From: Olleya aquimaris
GTDB taxonomy: Bacteria > Bacteroidota > Bacteroidia > Flavobacteriales > Flavobacteriaceae
Reading direction: 5' to 3'
DNA: 64,000 nucleotides
Assembly: GCF_003259525.1 (NCBI RefSeq)
Contig: NZ_QLLO01000010.1
Coordinates: 56,280 to 120,279 of the forward strand
Both the position numbers and the translations under genes were made by a program. Below, piece by piece: positions 1 through 7,642 of the stretch. The notes under the pieces were generated by a model, which searched no databases, was not told the origin of the DNA, and saw nothing but the letters and a program-made list of their open reading frames with translations. The stretch's first letter is position 1. Every line of letters begins with the position of its first letter.

Positions 1-168
1 ACGCCTTATTTACTTAAAATTGCAGATGATGGTGGTTTAGAACAATCCATTAGGTTTGATAAAGGCTTAAAAAATGGATTATATTTTTATCATGGTATTT
101 TAACTAGTCGAGCAGTTGGTGAATGGTTTGATCTAAAACATAGTGATATTAATCTATTAATATTCTAA
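1..168 (+). CDS. ald: Alanine dehydrogenase, C-terminal end only (partial)
   Basis: The window opens inside an open frame that runs to TAA at 166-168, leaving 55 residues. The tail contains TPYLLKIADDGG, then a short stretch and KGLKNGLYFYHGILTSRAV. This resembles the C-terminal end of NAD-dependent alanine dehydrogenases, where a conserved leucine-rich helix is followed by KGLN-x-Y-x-G-x-(L/V)-T-x-x-AV. That family interconverts L-alanine and pyruvate plus ammonia in the cytoplasm. The catalytic and NAD-binding parts lie outside the window, so the call rests on the tail alone. The next gene starts 23 bases downstream on the same strand and may share its transcript. Confidence 0.6.
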   Translation, partial: TPYLLKIADDGGLEQSIRFDKGLKNGLYFYHGILTSRAVGEWFDLKHSDINLLIF

Positions 169-191
169 ATTTGCAGCTCAATAATTAGTAC

Positions 192-575
192 ATGAAATTA
201 TTACACAGATTTGGATATTACTTAGGTGGATTTGCTATTGGACTTGTCATTTTAGCCTTATTTTTAAACGGAAGAGGCGTCTCTTGCGAATATAACTATG
301 GTCCTGAAGGACGCGTATTAAAAAGTATTAGAACTAAAACACTTAAATTTTCTACAGAAAGCGAAGCATTAATTGCATCAAAAACGATTGATACTGCTGC
401 AATTAGCTATATATTAAAAGAAGGCGACGTTAATTTTTCTAAAAGCGAACCTAGAAAAGAACCTTGTGGCGTTTACTACATTTCTGGCACAACAAAAGAT
501 CAACAAAACGTATCTTTTTACATCGAAAACTGTGATAGTATTGCTACCTTACAATCTATTCAGTTTTTAAATTAA
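192..575 (+). CDS. Small membrane-anchored protein, DUF4258-like
   Basis: This is a 127-residue protein with one hydrophobic segment at residues 9-26 (YYLGGFAIGLVILALFL), then a hydrophilic domain of about 100 residues that would face the periplasm. Residues 28-90 alternate charged and hydrophobic positions. Three cysteines (in SCEY, EPCGVYY and ENCDS) could form a disulfide. The position, just after alanine dehydrogenase, and the overall look match small DUF4258-type proteins of Flavobacteriaceae; I recall that link and did not test it. No catalytic motif is visible. Its stop codon overlaps the end of the convergent proline dehydrogenase gene by 4 bases. Confidence 0.6.
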   Translation: MKLLHRFGYYLGGFAIGLVILALFLNGRGVSCEYNYGPEGRVLKSIRTKTLKFSTESEALIASKTIDTAAISYILKEGDVNFSKSEPRKEPCGVYYISGTTKDQQNVSFYIENCDSIATLQSIQFLN

Positions 576-1744
576 GTCTTTCTACGCTTCATTTCTTTAT
601 TTAACAAGGTTAATTCTCTACCTGTTTGTCCTGCTACACTTGTATTTTCTTCAGCACGACGAATTAAATATGGAATTACTTCTTTAACAGGTCCAAACGG
701 AATTAATTTTGCTGTATTATAACCATGTTGGGAGAGGTTAAAACTAATATGGTCGCTCATACCATATAATTGACCAAACCAAACTGTATTATCATTACTC
801 TCTATCTTTTTATTATCCATAATGTCCATAGCTAAATAAGAGCTAGCTTCGTTATGTGTCCCAACAAACACAGAAAAATCTTGTTTGTTATTTAAAATAT
901 ATTTTAAAGCCTCATTAAAAGTGATATCTGTTTCTTCTTTTGTTGCACAAATTGGTGATGGATACCCTTTCTCTTCTGCACGTTCTCTTTCTTTTTCCAT
1001 GTAAGCACCTCTTACTATTTTCATTCCGCACATAAATCCTTTGTCTTTAGCGCGTTGATGGATGGCTTTTAAATAATCTATTCTATCCCATCTGTAACAC
1101 TGTAACGTGTTATATACTGTCATACGGTTTGTATTGTAGCGCTCCATCATAAGCTCTACCAAATCATCTGCAGCATCTTGCATCCAACTTTCTTCCGCAT
1201 CAATAAGTACACGTAATTCTGCATCATACGTTGCTTTACATATACTATCAAAACGATCAACAATACGTTGCCACTCTTGTTCTTCTGCTTGAGTTAAAGG
1301 TTTCTTTTCAGACACCTTTTGCCACAAAGCAAAACGCCCTAAAGCAGTAGGTTTCATAGCTACTATAGGGATTTCTTTATTGGCTTTTGCAAAAGCTACT
1401 AATTCTACTTTCTTTTTGGCTGCAGCATCAAAATCAGCTTCACTTTCTTTGCCTTCAACAGAATAATCCATAATAGAAGACACACCTACTTCATTTAGTT
1501 TATGAATAACAGGAAGACATTCTTGCTCTGTTTCTCCACCGCAAAATTGATTGAATATGGTTTTTTTAATTAAGCCTTTTACTGGTAATCCTAAATTTAA
1601 AGATGTTCTAGTTAACCAAGATCCAATTTTTACTAACCATGGATTGGACATCATTTTAAAGAGGAAACGTGTTTTTTGAAGTTCTTTTTTAGATTTTAAA
1701 GCGAAAGCTATTTCGGTATTATCAAAAATTTTTTCTGGACTCAT
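572..1744 (-). CDS. Proline dehydrogenase (monofunctional, FAD-dependent)
   Basis: The 390-residue protein oxidises L-proline to pyrroline-5-carboxylate with FAD and passes electrons to the quinone pool, the first step of proline catabolism. The PRODH barrel signatures are clear: MKIVRGAYMEKERERAEEKG, FVGTHNEASS, WFGQLYGMSDHIS near residue 325 and the C-terminal IPYLIRRAEENTSV, whose arginines bind the proline carboxylate. There is no P5C dehydrogenase or DNA-binding domain, so this is the short single-function form, not a PutA fusion. It is convergent with the upstream small protein gene and divergent from aroB (91-base gap). The ATG at 1744 gives the normal family length. Confidence 0.93.
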   Translation of the reverse strand: MSPEKIFDNTEIAFALKSKKELQKTRFLFKMMSNPWLVKIGSWLTRTSLNLGLPVKGLIKKTIFNQFCGGETEQECLPVIHKLNEVGVSSIMDYSVEGKESEADFDAAAKKKVELVAFAKANKEIPIVAMKPTALGRFALWQKVSEKKPLTQAEEQEWQRIVDRFDSICKATYDAELRVLIDAEESWMQDAADDLVELMMERYNTNRMTVYNTLQCYRWDRIDYLKAIHQRAKDKGFMCGMKIVRGAYMEKERERAEEKGYPSPICATKEETDITFNEALKYILNNKQDFSVFVGTHNEASSYLAMDIMDNKKIESNDNTVWFGQLYGMSDHISFNLSQHGYNTAKLIPFGPVKEVIPYLIRRAEENTSVAGQTGRELTLLNKEMKRRKT

Positions 1745-1835
1745 TAGATCTCAAAATTATAATGACAAATATAAACCTTCAAACCCATATTTATTTAAAA
1801 ACTCCTTATTTTTACATTTCATTATTATAAAAAAT

Positions 1836-2900
1836 ATGACTTCAATTTCTACTCAAGATTATATCATTCATTTTAACCAAAATAGCTATACAGCTTTAAA
1901 CAATTACATTAAAGAAAATTCGTTTTCTAATATATTTGTTTTAGTGGATTCTAACACTTCAACTCACTGTTTACCTGTATTATTAAGCAATTTGGTTACA
2001 GAATTAACCATAGAAGTCATCGAGATAGAAGCTGGCGAACAACACAAAACCATAGACACTTGTTTAGGTGTTTGGGAAACTTTATCTGAGTTACGAGCAG
2101 ACCGCAAAACATTACTGATTAATTTGGGTGGTGGAGTTGTAACGGATTTAGGAGGATTTGTAGCTTGTACTTACCAAAGAGGAATTCAGTTTATAAACAT
2201 TCCGACCACATTATTATCCATGGTAGACGCTTCTATTGGTGGAAAGAATGGTGTAGACTTAGGTCCTATAAAAAATCAAATTGGGATTATTAAAACTCCT
2301 AATATGGTGCTGGTTGATACCAATTATTTATCAACACTATCCGCAAGAGAAATGCGCTCTGGGCTAGCAGAAATGCTAAAACATGGACTAATTTACAATG
2401 AGTCTTACTATAATAAATTAACCGAATTGTCCGATTTAACCCTTGATGATTTGGACCAATTAATTTATGATTCTATAGAAATTAAAAAAGCTATAGTAGA
2501 GCAAGACCCAACAGAACAAAACCTAAGAAAATCGCTAAACTTTGGTCATACACTTGGACACGCCATAGAATCGTTTTATTTAAACCATAAAACCAAAGCG
2601 TTATTACATGGTGAAGCAATAGCTATTGGAATGATTCTAGAAAGTTTTTTATCTGCAGAGTTGCTAAACTTATCCATGGACAAAGCACAACAGATTAAAA
2701 ATAATACTATAAAGGTATTTGGTAAAATAGATATTCCTGAAACAGACTACGCAGCTATTATCGACTTAATGAAATTTGATAAGAAAAATGAAAAAGGAAC
2801 CATTAATTTTGCACTTATTGAAACTATTGGTAAATCCAAAATTAATTGCGTAGCTTCCAATGAATTGATAATCAATTCTTTTAAATTTTATAACGAATAA
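1836..2900 (+). CDS. aroB: 3-dehydroquinate synthase
   Basis: AroB (354 residues) converts DAHP to 3-dehydroquinate, the second step of the shikimate pathway, using NAD and a divalent metal. The NAD-binding loop GGGVVTDLGGFVA sits near residue 98, followed by IPTTLLSMVDASIGGKNGVD. Metal-binding residues are visible as the glutamate in RSGLAEMLKHG, the histidine in NFGHTLGHAIE and the histidine in LLHGEAIAIGM. Length is normal for the family. The gene stands alone between the divergent proline dehydrogenase and a small acidic protein; no other shikimate gene lies in the window. Confidence 0.96.
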   Translation: MTSISTQDYIIHFNQNSYTALNNYIKENSFSNIFVLVDSNTSTHCLPVLLSNLVTELTIEVIEIEAGEQHKTIDTCLGVWETLSELRADRKTLLINLGGGVVTDLGGFVACTYQRGIQFINIPTTLLSMVDASIGGKNGVDLGPIKNQIGIIKTPNMVLVDTNYLSTLSAREMRSGLAEMLKHGLIYNESYYNKLTELSDLTLDDLDQLIYDSIEIKKAIVEQDPTEQNLRKSLNFGHTLGHAIESFYLNHKTKALLHGEAIAIGMILESFLSAELLNLSMDKAQQIKNNTIKVFGKIDIPETDYAAIIDLMKFDKKNEKGTINFALIETIGKSKINCVASNELIINSFKFYNE

Positions 2901-2987
2901 TACTTTTGCTTAAAAAAAAATTGTAATTTTAGGTAATTGCTATGTTACAAGACTATTCTAATTAAATATTAATTTAAATAAATTGAT

Positions 2988-3302
2988 ATGAGAAGAGTAA
3001 TTGTAGATTATAAAAAATTAACTCCTGAGGTACTAAATTTGCTTACCCAAAAGTATCCTGATGGTTATGGAGACAATGATATAATTGTTTTTGATAACCA
3101 TAAAAATGAAACTATTGAAGCGGTAGAAGTTAAAACTGATGACACTATTTATTTAGTAAAAGTTAGCAGTAAATTACACTACACCATGACAAATTTTGAT
3201 TCTAACGTAGAAGTAGAAACCAATAGTGAAGGTCATGTTGTGGTTGATTTTAACGAAAAGCAATTGGATGAGCAGTTAATTTTATCTGACGAAGAAGAGT
3301 AG
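2988..3302 (+). CDS. Small acidic conserved protein of unknown function
   Basis: I do not recognise a named domain in this 104-residue protein. It has no signal peptide or membrane segment and is strongly acidic, ending in LSDEEE. The N-terminal half (RVIVDYKKLTPEVLNLLTQK) looks like a short beta strand plus helix, and the middle contains YGDNDIIVFDN. Its stop codon is immediately followed by the convergent end of the DinB gene, with no bases between. A TAnnTTTG-type -7 box (TACTTTTG, 2901-2908) lies in the 87-base gap after aroB, so it may have its own promoter. The normal reading frame and regular codon use support a real gene. Confidence 0.7.
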   Translation: MRRVIVDYKKLTPEVLNLLTQKYPDGYGDNDIIVFDNHKNETIEAVEVKTDDTIYLVKVSSKLHYTMTNFDSNVEVETNSEGHVVVDFNEKQLDEQLILSDEEE

Positions 3303-3818
3303 TTATAAATAGCGCTGATTAATAATGTCTATATGATGCTTTTCATGACCAATTATTAAAAACCCTAAAGCCCTAACAGACACCTCTCCTGCTCCAGCCA
3401 CACCTTTACGCATTAAACTTTGATTAGCAAAACTATTAAACAAAGTAATAGTTGCCTGTCTAACCGTTGTATATTCTTCCAGCAAGCTTTTAATTGTTCT
3501 AGTTTTTGCATAACTGTAGTCCACATAATTGTTTTCGTCAAAACCTGGTAAGATAGTGTTGTCATGCCTTGCAAAGCATAATGCTCTGTAGCAAAATATA
3601 CGCTCTGTATCTATTAAATGACTTATAATTTCTTTAATATTCCACTTATTTTCAGCATATCTAAAATCTAATTTTTCTTCAGGAATTGAGGTGTAAAATT
3701 GATAAGCCTTTTTAAATTCAGATTCCAAACCTGATAACAACTCTACACCTTTTGCTTTATCTATATAATTTTTAAAATAAGGTAAGTATTCGTCTTGTTG
3801 CAAATCTGTAGTTGTCAT
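3303..3818 (-). CDS. DinB family protein (putative metal-dependent hydrolase fold)
   Basis: The 171-residue protein has the DinB/YfiT four-helix pattern: NKWNIKEIISHLIDTER supplies the first conserved histidine, and the C-terminal LIIGHEKHHIDIINQRYL supplies the HxxxH pair that completes the three-histidine metal site. Family members are cytoplasmic, and some are thiol-dependent transferases that work with small thiols; the substrate here cannot be told. It is separated from the upstream lrp-type gene by a hairpin terminator, so it probably has its own promoter. Confidence 0.85.
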   Translation of the reverse strand: MTTTDLQQDEYLPYFKNYIDKAKGVELLSGLESEFKKAYQFYTSIPEEKLDFRYAENKWNIKEIISHLIDTERIFCYRALCFARHDNTILPGFDENNYVDYSYAKTRTIKSLLEEYTTVRQATITLFNSFANQSLMRKGVAGAGEVSVRALGFLIIGHEKHHIDIINQRYL

Positions 3819-3839
3819 TTAAACTATTTTTAATTAAAG

Positions 3840-3872
3840 AAACAAAAAAACGCTTCAATATTGAAGCGTTTC
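3840..3872 (-). terminator. Hairpin terminator of the Lrp/AsnC gene
   Basis: A perfect self-complementary arm pair, AAACGCTTCAAT/ATTGAAGCGTTT (3848-3871), is followed on the minus strand by a run of Ts (the A-run at 3844-3850). It lies 25 bases beyond the end of the Lrp-type gene and before the DinB start. Confidence 0.75.
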
Positions 3873-3896
3873 TGTAAAACTTATGCTTTGTTGTAT

Positions 3897-4376
3897 TTAT
3901 AAATCGTTAAAAATACTATGCATTAAACGCTTTTTATCATTAATACTTTCTTCTAAAGATATCATAGTTTCTGTTCTGTAAACACCTTCAATATCATCTA
4001 ACATAAAAATAATATCTTTTGCATGCTCTGTATTACGTGCTCTAATTTTACAGAACACATTAAATTTTCCAGTAGTCACGTGTGCTACAGTAACAAAAGG
4101 AATCTCGTTAATGCGCTCTAAAACAAAAGAAGTTCTAGACGTGTTTTGTAAAAAAACACCAACATAAGCGATAAAAGAATATCCTAATTTTTTGTAATCT
4201 AAAGTTAAAGAAGATCCTTTAATTATACCTGCATCTTCCATTTTTTTAACTCTAACATGAACAGTACCTGCTGATATCAATAATTTTTTTGCTATATCTG
4301 TAAACGGAACACGTGTGTTCTCAATTAACATATCCAAAATCTGGTGATCAATTTCGTCTAATTTAAACTTTGCCAT
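3897..4376 (-). CDS. Lrp/AsnC family transcriptional regulator
   Basis: This 159-residue regulator has the usual two parts. The N-terminal winged helix-turn-helix occupies about residues 5-60 (DEIDHQILDMLIENTRVPFT, then ISAGTVHVRVKKMEDAGII). The C-terminal RAM ligand-binding domain covers about residues 66-150, including VTTGKFNVFCKI. Such proteins form dimers to octamers and respond to amino acids or similar metabolites. Neighbours are a DinB protein and an M14 peptidase, neither of which fixes its target. A minus-strand -7 box TAATTTTG (4402-4409) sits just upstream, giving a leader of roughly 20 bases. Confidence 0.93.
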   Translation of the reverse strand: MAKFKLDEIDHQILDMLIENTRVPFTDIAKKLLISAGTVHVRVKKMEDAGIIKGSSLTLDYKKLGYSFIAYVGVFLQNTSRTSFVLERINEIPFVTVAHVTTGKFNVFCKIRARNTEHAKDIIFMLDDIEGVYRTETMISLEESINDKKRLMHSIFNDL

Positions 4377-4401
4377 TTTCTTGTGTTTATTATATAATAG
4401 A

Positions 4402-4409
4402 CAAAATTA
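4402..4409 (-). promoter_or_regulatory. -7 box upstream of the Lrp/AsnC gene
   Basis: On the minus strand this reads TAATTTTG, a full match to the Bacteroidota -7 consensus TAnnTTTG, 26 bases before the ATG at 4376. No clear TTTG -33 element is present at the usual distance. Confidence 0.45.
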
Positions 4410-4438
4410 AAACATTTTTAATGAATAATATGCATTAA

Positions 4439-5587
4439 TTAACGAATTTTATAAAGATTTAGTGATGATTTCACATTATTAATAGTTACGAAATCGTTTG
4501 AGTCACCCAAATTAATTAGCTCTCCTTTTGGATTTAAAATCTTACTACCATTGGCATTTAGCTCATTATGACCATAAAAATTAGATAAATCATCAATTGT
4601 AACCACTTCTGGAATAAATTTTAAGGAATTATCTACCAATTTTTCTTGATAATTGATACCTACATCAAAAGTCCCGTTTTCAAATTGCCCATTTCTTATA
4701 ATAATATCGTAAAACTGTTTCCCGTTTTCTGGTATATTAAAGTAATCTTTATAAACCTGTCCAGTAATATCATTATTAGATATATAATTAATGGCATGTA
4801 GCAAAGCATTATATGTAAATACTCTTACCTCCTCTCTAACATAGTCGTTTTTATAGTGTCCAGCCTCAAAAAGTACAGTTGGAGCTTGTAAAGATTGAAA
4901 AGTGTCACCAACACAATTAATATTAAATCCATCATCATAACGACCAATTTGATTAGGCAATCTATCTTTAAGCATGTTGTTAATGTGCACTATAATTTCC
5001 ATAGCTTTTTTTCTTGTCTCTGTAATGCTTCTTTGCTCATCTTCCGCAGGAGATAAAAACGATAAAGTTGCAGTACGACTACTTTGACCAACACTATACA
5101 TAGTACGTTGACCATGTAAATTAAAGCAATAGTTAGGTTTAAAAGCGTCAAAACACGATCGAAGCACCTTGCTTTCTGGTTGGGATAAATCCTGCGCATC
5201 TCTATTTAAATCAACCCTATTGGCATTTAGCCTAGTATAAGCTTTAGCACCATCTGGATTTAGCATTGGAATTATTTTAATAGTACAATCTTTTAAGATA
5301 CTATCTAATTGATGGTCTTTAAAAACATTTAAAAGATCAAAAACAGCTTTAGTGGTGGTAGACTCGTTACCATGCATTTGAGACCACATTAATATTTTTT
5401 TAGAGCCAGATCCAAAAGTTATAGAATGTATGTCTTGATTTAAAACAGAGCGTCCTATGACATCAATGTTAAATTGAGAGGGTAAGTTTTTTATAAGAGG
5501 ATTAATATCTTCTAGTCTAATATAACGCCCAAATAAAGCATCTTCTTTATAAGAGTTATATAAGTCATTAATTAGTTTATGATTCAT
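4439..5587 (-). CDS. M14 family zinc carboxypeptidase, cytoplasmic
   Basis: The 382-residue protein has the M14 zinc site: H72 and E75 in MHGNES and H158 in FNLHGQ. NRVDLNRD (about 124-131) matches the substrate-carboxylate binding loop, and E241 in LFEAGHY is a good candidate for the catalytic glutamate. There is no signal peptide, so it should act in the cytoplasm on peptides or peptide-like amides; M14 relatives also include succinylglutamate desuccinylase-type enzymes. The C-terminal 110 residues are a less conserved accessory region. It is transcribed away from the XRE regulator at 5901, and four of the six TTACA-N2-TGTAA dyads in that gap lie just before its start, so the regulator probably controls it. 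Confidence 0.85.
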   Translation of the reverse strand: MNHKLINDLYNSYKEDALFGRYIRLEDINPLIKNLPSQFNIDVIGRSVLNQDIHSITFGSGSKKILMWSQMHGNESTTTKAVFDLLNVFKDHQLDSILKDCTIKIIPMLNPDGAKAYTRLNANRVDLNRDAQDLSQPESKVLRSCFDAFKPNYCFNLHGQRTMYSVGQSSRTATLSFLSPAEDEQRSITETRKKAMEIIVHINNMLKDRLPNQIGRYDDGFNINCVGDTFQSLQAPTVLFEAGHYKNDYVREEVRVFTYNALLHAINYISNNDITGQVYKDYFNIPENGKQFYDIIIRNGQFENGTFDVGINYQEKLVDNSLKFIPEVVTIDDLSNFYGHNELNANGSKILNPKGELINLGDSNDFVTINNVKSSLNLYKIR

Positions 5588-5595
5588 AGCTGTCT

Positions 5596-5673
5596 AATTG
5601 GTTTACAAATGTAACCAATTGATTATTTACATTTGTAAACAATAAATTTTACATTTGTAATTTACTTCTGTAA
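5596..5673. promoter_or_regulatory. Cluster of four operator-like dyads before the M14 peptidase gene
   Basis: Four copies of TTACA-N2-TGTAA occur here: 5603-5614 (TTACAAATGTAA), 5627-5638 and 5649-5660 (both TTACATTTGTAA), and 5662-5673 (TTACTTCTGTAA, one mismatch). The first is flanked by extra arms AATTGGTT/AACCAATT (5596-5603 and 5613-5620). Start-to-start spacings are 24, 22 and 13 bases. On the minus strand the first site contains TACATTTG, a perfect TAnnTTTG -7 box about 19 bases upstream of the peptidase ATG, so a bound protein would block the promoter. Confidence 0.7.
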
Positions 5674-5849
5674 ACAATTTGATGTTTTATACCTACTTAA
5701 ATTCAAGTCAAGCACGATAATTATAATCAGAATTAATTATTATTATTTAATTTACTCTATTTCAATGATTTAATATATTTTATTTAAAGTATAAGTATAA
5801 TGTTTTAGATGTCTTTTGAAGAGGTTTTCTCTATATGTATCATATAATT

Positions 5850-5896
5850 TTACAAATGTAACACTACAATTATTAATTATTTGTTTACATTTGTAC
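5850..5896. promoter_or_regulatory. Two operator-like dyads before the XRE regulator gene
   Basis: TTACAAATGTAA at 5850-5861 and TTACATTTGTAC at 5885-5896 (one mismatch) repeat the dyad seen on the peptidase side. The second contains TACATTTG on the plus strand, a match to the -7 consensus, and ends 4 bases before the regulator ATG. This suggests autoregulation. The central part of the gap (about 5675-5848) is AT-rich and carries no further copy. Confidence 0.65.
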
Positions 5897-5900
5897 CACC

Positions 5901-6332
5901 ATGATAAACAACGCAGAATTTTCTAAAAGACTTCAAAAAATTATTGATTATTACGGTGAAAGTGCCTCCTCTTTTGCTGAAAAAATTGGTGTGCAACGAT
6001 CTAGTATTTCTCATATACTATCTGGAAGAAATAAACCAAGTTTAGAATTTGTTTTAAAAGTCCTTGCCTCTTTTCCGGAAGTTGAATTGTATTGGTTGAT
6101 GAATGGTAAAGGTCAATTTCCAAAATCTGATGCCACTATAAAAACAGAACAACAAAATTCTAAAAACATAAATCAAGATTTATTTACCGAATCTGAAAAC
6201 AAAAACAACTCTAATCCTATAGTTTCAGAATCTGAAAAAAATAGTATCAAAAAGACTTCTGAAGGAAAAACAATTGAACGTATCGTTATTTTTTATACAG
6301 ACGGTAGTTTTTCAAATTTTGAGAATTCGTGA
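5901..6332 (+). CDS. XRE-type helix-turn-helix regulator
   Basis: The 143-residue protein starts with a Cro/CI-type DNA-binding domain at about residues 6-70. SASSFAEKIGVQRSSISHIL, followed by SGRNKPS, contains the HTH, and FPEVELYWLMNGKG closes the domain. A polar, asparagine- and serine-rich linker (about 75-120) leads to a short conserved tail, ERIVIFYTDGSF. It has no peptidase or ligand domain, so it probably acts as a simple repressor. It is divergent from the M14 peptidase gene, and the gap holds six dyads that are the obvious candidates for its binding site. Confidence 0.88.
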   Translation: MINNAEFSKRLQKIIDYYGESASSFAEKIGVQRSSISHILSGRNKPSLEFVLKVLASFPEVELYWLMNGKGQFPKSDATIKTEQQNSKNINQDLFTESENKNNSNPIVSESEKNSIKKTSEGKTIERIVIFYTDGSFSNFENS

Positions 6333-6407
6333 TAAGCTACAGATAATTTTCAAATACGCGATTTATAGAAAGGTTGTCTTTTTCAAAATTTTAAACTAAC
6401 AATTCAT

Positions 6408-6415
6408 TAATTTTG
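6408..6415 (+). promoter_or_regulatory. -7 box upstream of the 124-residue lipoprotein gene
   Basis: TAATTTTG matches TAnnTTTG 17 bases before the ATG at 6433. No convincing -33 element was found. Confidence 0.35.
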
Positions 6416-6432
6416 TATTAAATACAATTTTA

Positions 6433-6807
6433 ATGAAGCATCGTTTTATTTTTCTTTTTTTCTTAATAGTATTGACTAGCTGCTACCAAGTAGAGCGTAA
6501 TTGTAGCGACTTTAAAACTGGATTATTTTACAGTGAAGTCATTATTAATGATAAAATATTTACTTCTACCTTTTCTAGAACAGATAGCATACAGGTTGAG
6601 TTTTATAATGGAAAAGTTGATAGTACACAAATAAGATGGATCAATGACTGTGAGGTTGTTTATAAAACTATCAATCCTAAAAATATGGCAGAACGTAAAG
6701 ATGTACATCTTAAAATATTAAAAACAACAGATTCCTCTTACACTTTTGAATATTCTTATGTTGGAGAAAATTTTAAGCAAAAAGGAATTGCTTACCGAAA
6801 AAAATAA
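6433..6807 (+). CDS. Small lipoprotein of unknown function
   Basis: The 124-residue protein has a classical lipoprotein signal: MKHRFIFLFFLIVLTSC, with the lipobox LTSC giving lipidated C17. The mature part is about 107 residues, mostly predicted beta strand (for example DSIQVEFYNGKVDSTQIRW and YTFEYSYVGENFKQKG), perhaps a small lipocalin-like or immunoglobulin-like fold. I know no function for this family. It lies 6 bases before the TerC gene and is probably co-transcribed with it. Confidence 0.75.
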   Translation: MKHRFIFLFFLIVLTSCYQVERNCSDFKTGLFYSEVIINDKIFTSTFSRTDSIQVEFYNGKVDSTQIRWINDCEVVYKTINPKNMAERKDVHLKILKTTDSSYTFEYSYVGENFKQKGIAYRKK

Positions 6808-6813
6808 TACACT

Positions 6814-7599
6814 ATGTTAGAATTTTTCACCTCAAGTGATGCCATTTTTGCATTGCTTACCTTAACGTTTCTAGAAATAATTTTAGGAATAGATAATATA
6901 GTTTTTATATCCATAGCTGCTAATAAGCTTCCAGAAAACCAACGCGGTAAAGTCACAAATATTGGATTAATTCTAGCAATGGTCCAACGTATTATACTAC
7001 TGTTTTTTGTATCGTTTTTAGTTGGACTTTCTAAACCATTTTATACTTTGGATTTAGATTGGATGCACTTAGAGCTTAGTTGGCAAGCCTTGATATTATT
7101 TTTTGGAGGTTTATTTTTAATTTACAAATCTACTTCAGAAATTAGAGAAAAAGTTGAAACCCCTAAACATGATGAAGATGAAGTAAAGGGAAAGGTTATA
7201 CAGTCTTTACAACAAGCAATTGTACAAATTTTAATAATAGATTTTATATTTTCTATAGATTCTATTTTAACTGCGGTAGGAATGACAAATGGATTGTCTG
7301 ATAACCATAATTATAATTTAGTGTTAATGATTATTGCGGTTATGATTTCTATAATTATCATGATTGTTTTTGCTAATAAAATAAGACGATTTATAGATAG
7401 TAATCCAAGTATTCAGATCTTAGGATTATCATTTTTAATTTTAATTGGCTTTATGCTAATTACAGAAGCTGGACATTTATCCCACACTACATTTTTTGGT
7501 AAAACTGTAGGCGCTATCCCTAAAGGATACTTATATTTTGCAATAGCGTTTTCTTTGTTTGTAGAGTTTTTGAACCAGAAAATTAGTAAGAAGAAATAA
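6814..7599 (+). CDS. TerC family integral membrane protein
   Basis: The 261-residue protein has about seven membrane segments and the two paired TerC signatures with buried aspartates: FLEIILGIDNIVFISI (residues 20-35) and IDFIFSIDSILTAVGM (about 141-156). TerC proteins are linked to tellurite resistance, and relatives such as Alx/MeeY export Mn2+ during or after metalation of exported proteins. The substrate here is inferred to be a metal ion, most likely Mn2+. It follows a small lipoprotein gene by 6 bases and ends at a strong bidirectional terminator. Confidence 0.9.
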   Translation: MLEFFTSSDAIFALLTLTFLEIILGIDNIVFISIAANKLPENQRGKVTNIGLILAMVQRIILLFFVSFLVGLSKPFYTLDLDWMHLELSWQALILFFGGLFLIYKSTSEIREKVETPKHDEDEVKGKVIQSLQQAIVQILIIDFIFSIDSILTAVGMTNGLSDNHNYNLVLMIIAVMISIIIMIVFANKIRRFIDSNPSIQILGLSFLILIGFMLITEAGHLSHTTFFGKTVGAIPKGYLYFAIAFSLFVEFLNQKISKKK

Positions 7600-7630
7600 A
7601 AAAAGCCCATCAAAATTGATGGGCTTTTTA
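7599..7630. terminator. Bidirectional terminator between TerC and the propeller lipoprotein
   Basis: Arms AGCCCATCA/TGATGGGCT around an AAAT loop, with A-runs on the left and T-runs on the right, serve both convergent genes. Confidence 0.85.
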
Positions 7631-7642
7631 AGTTTTTAAAAC

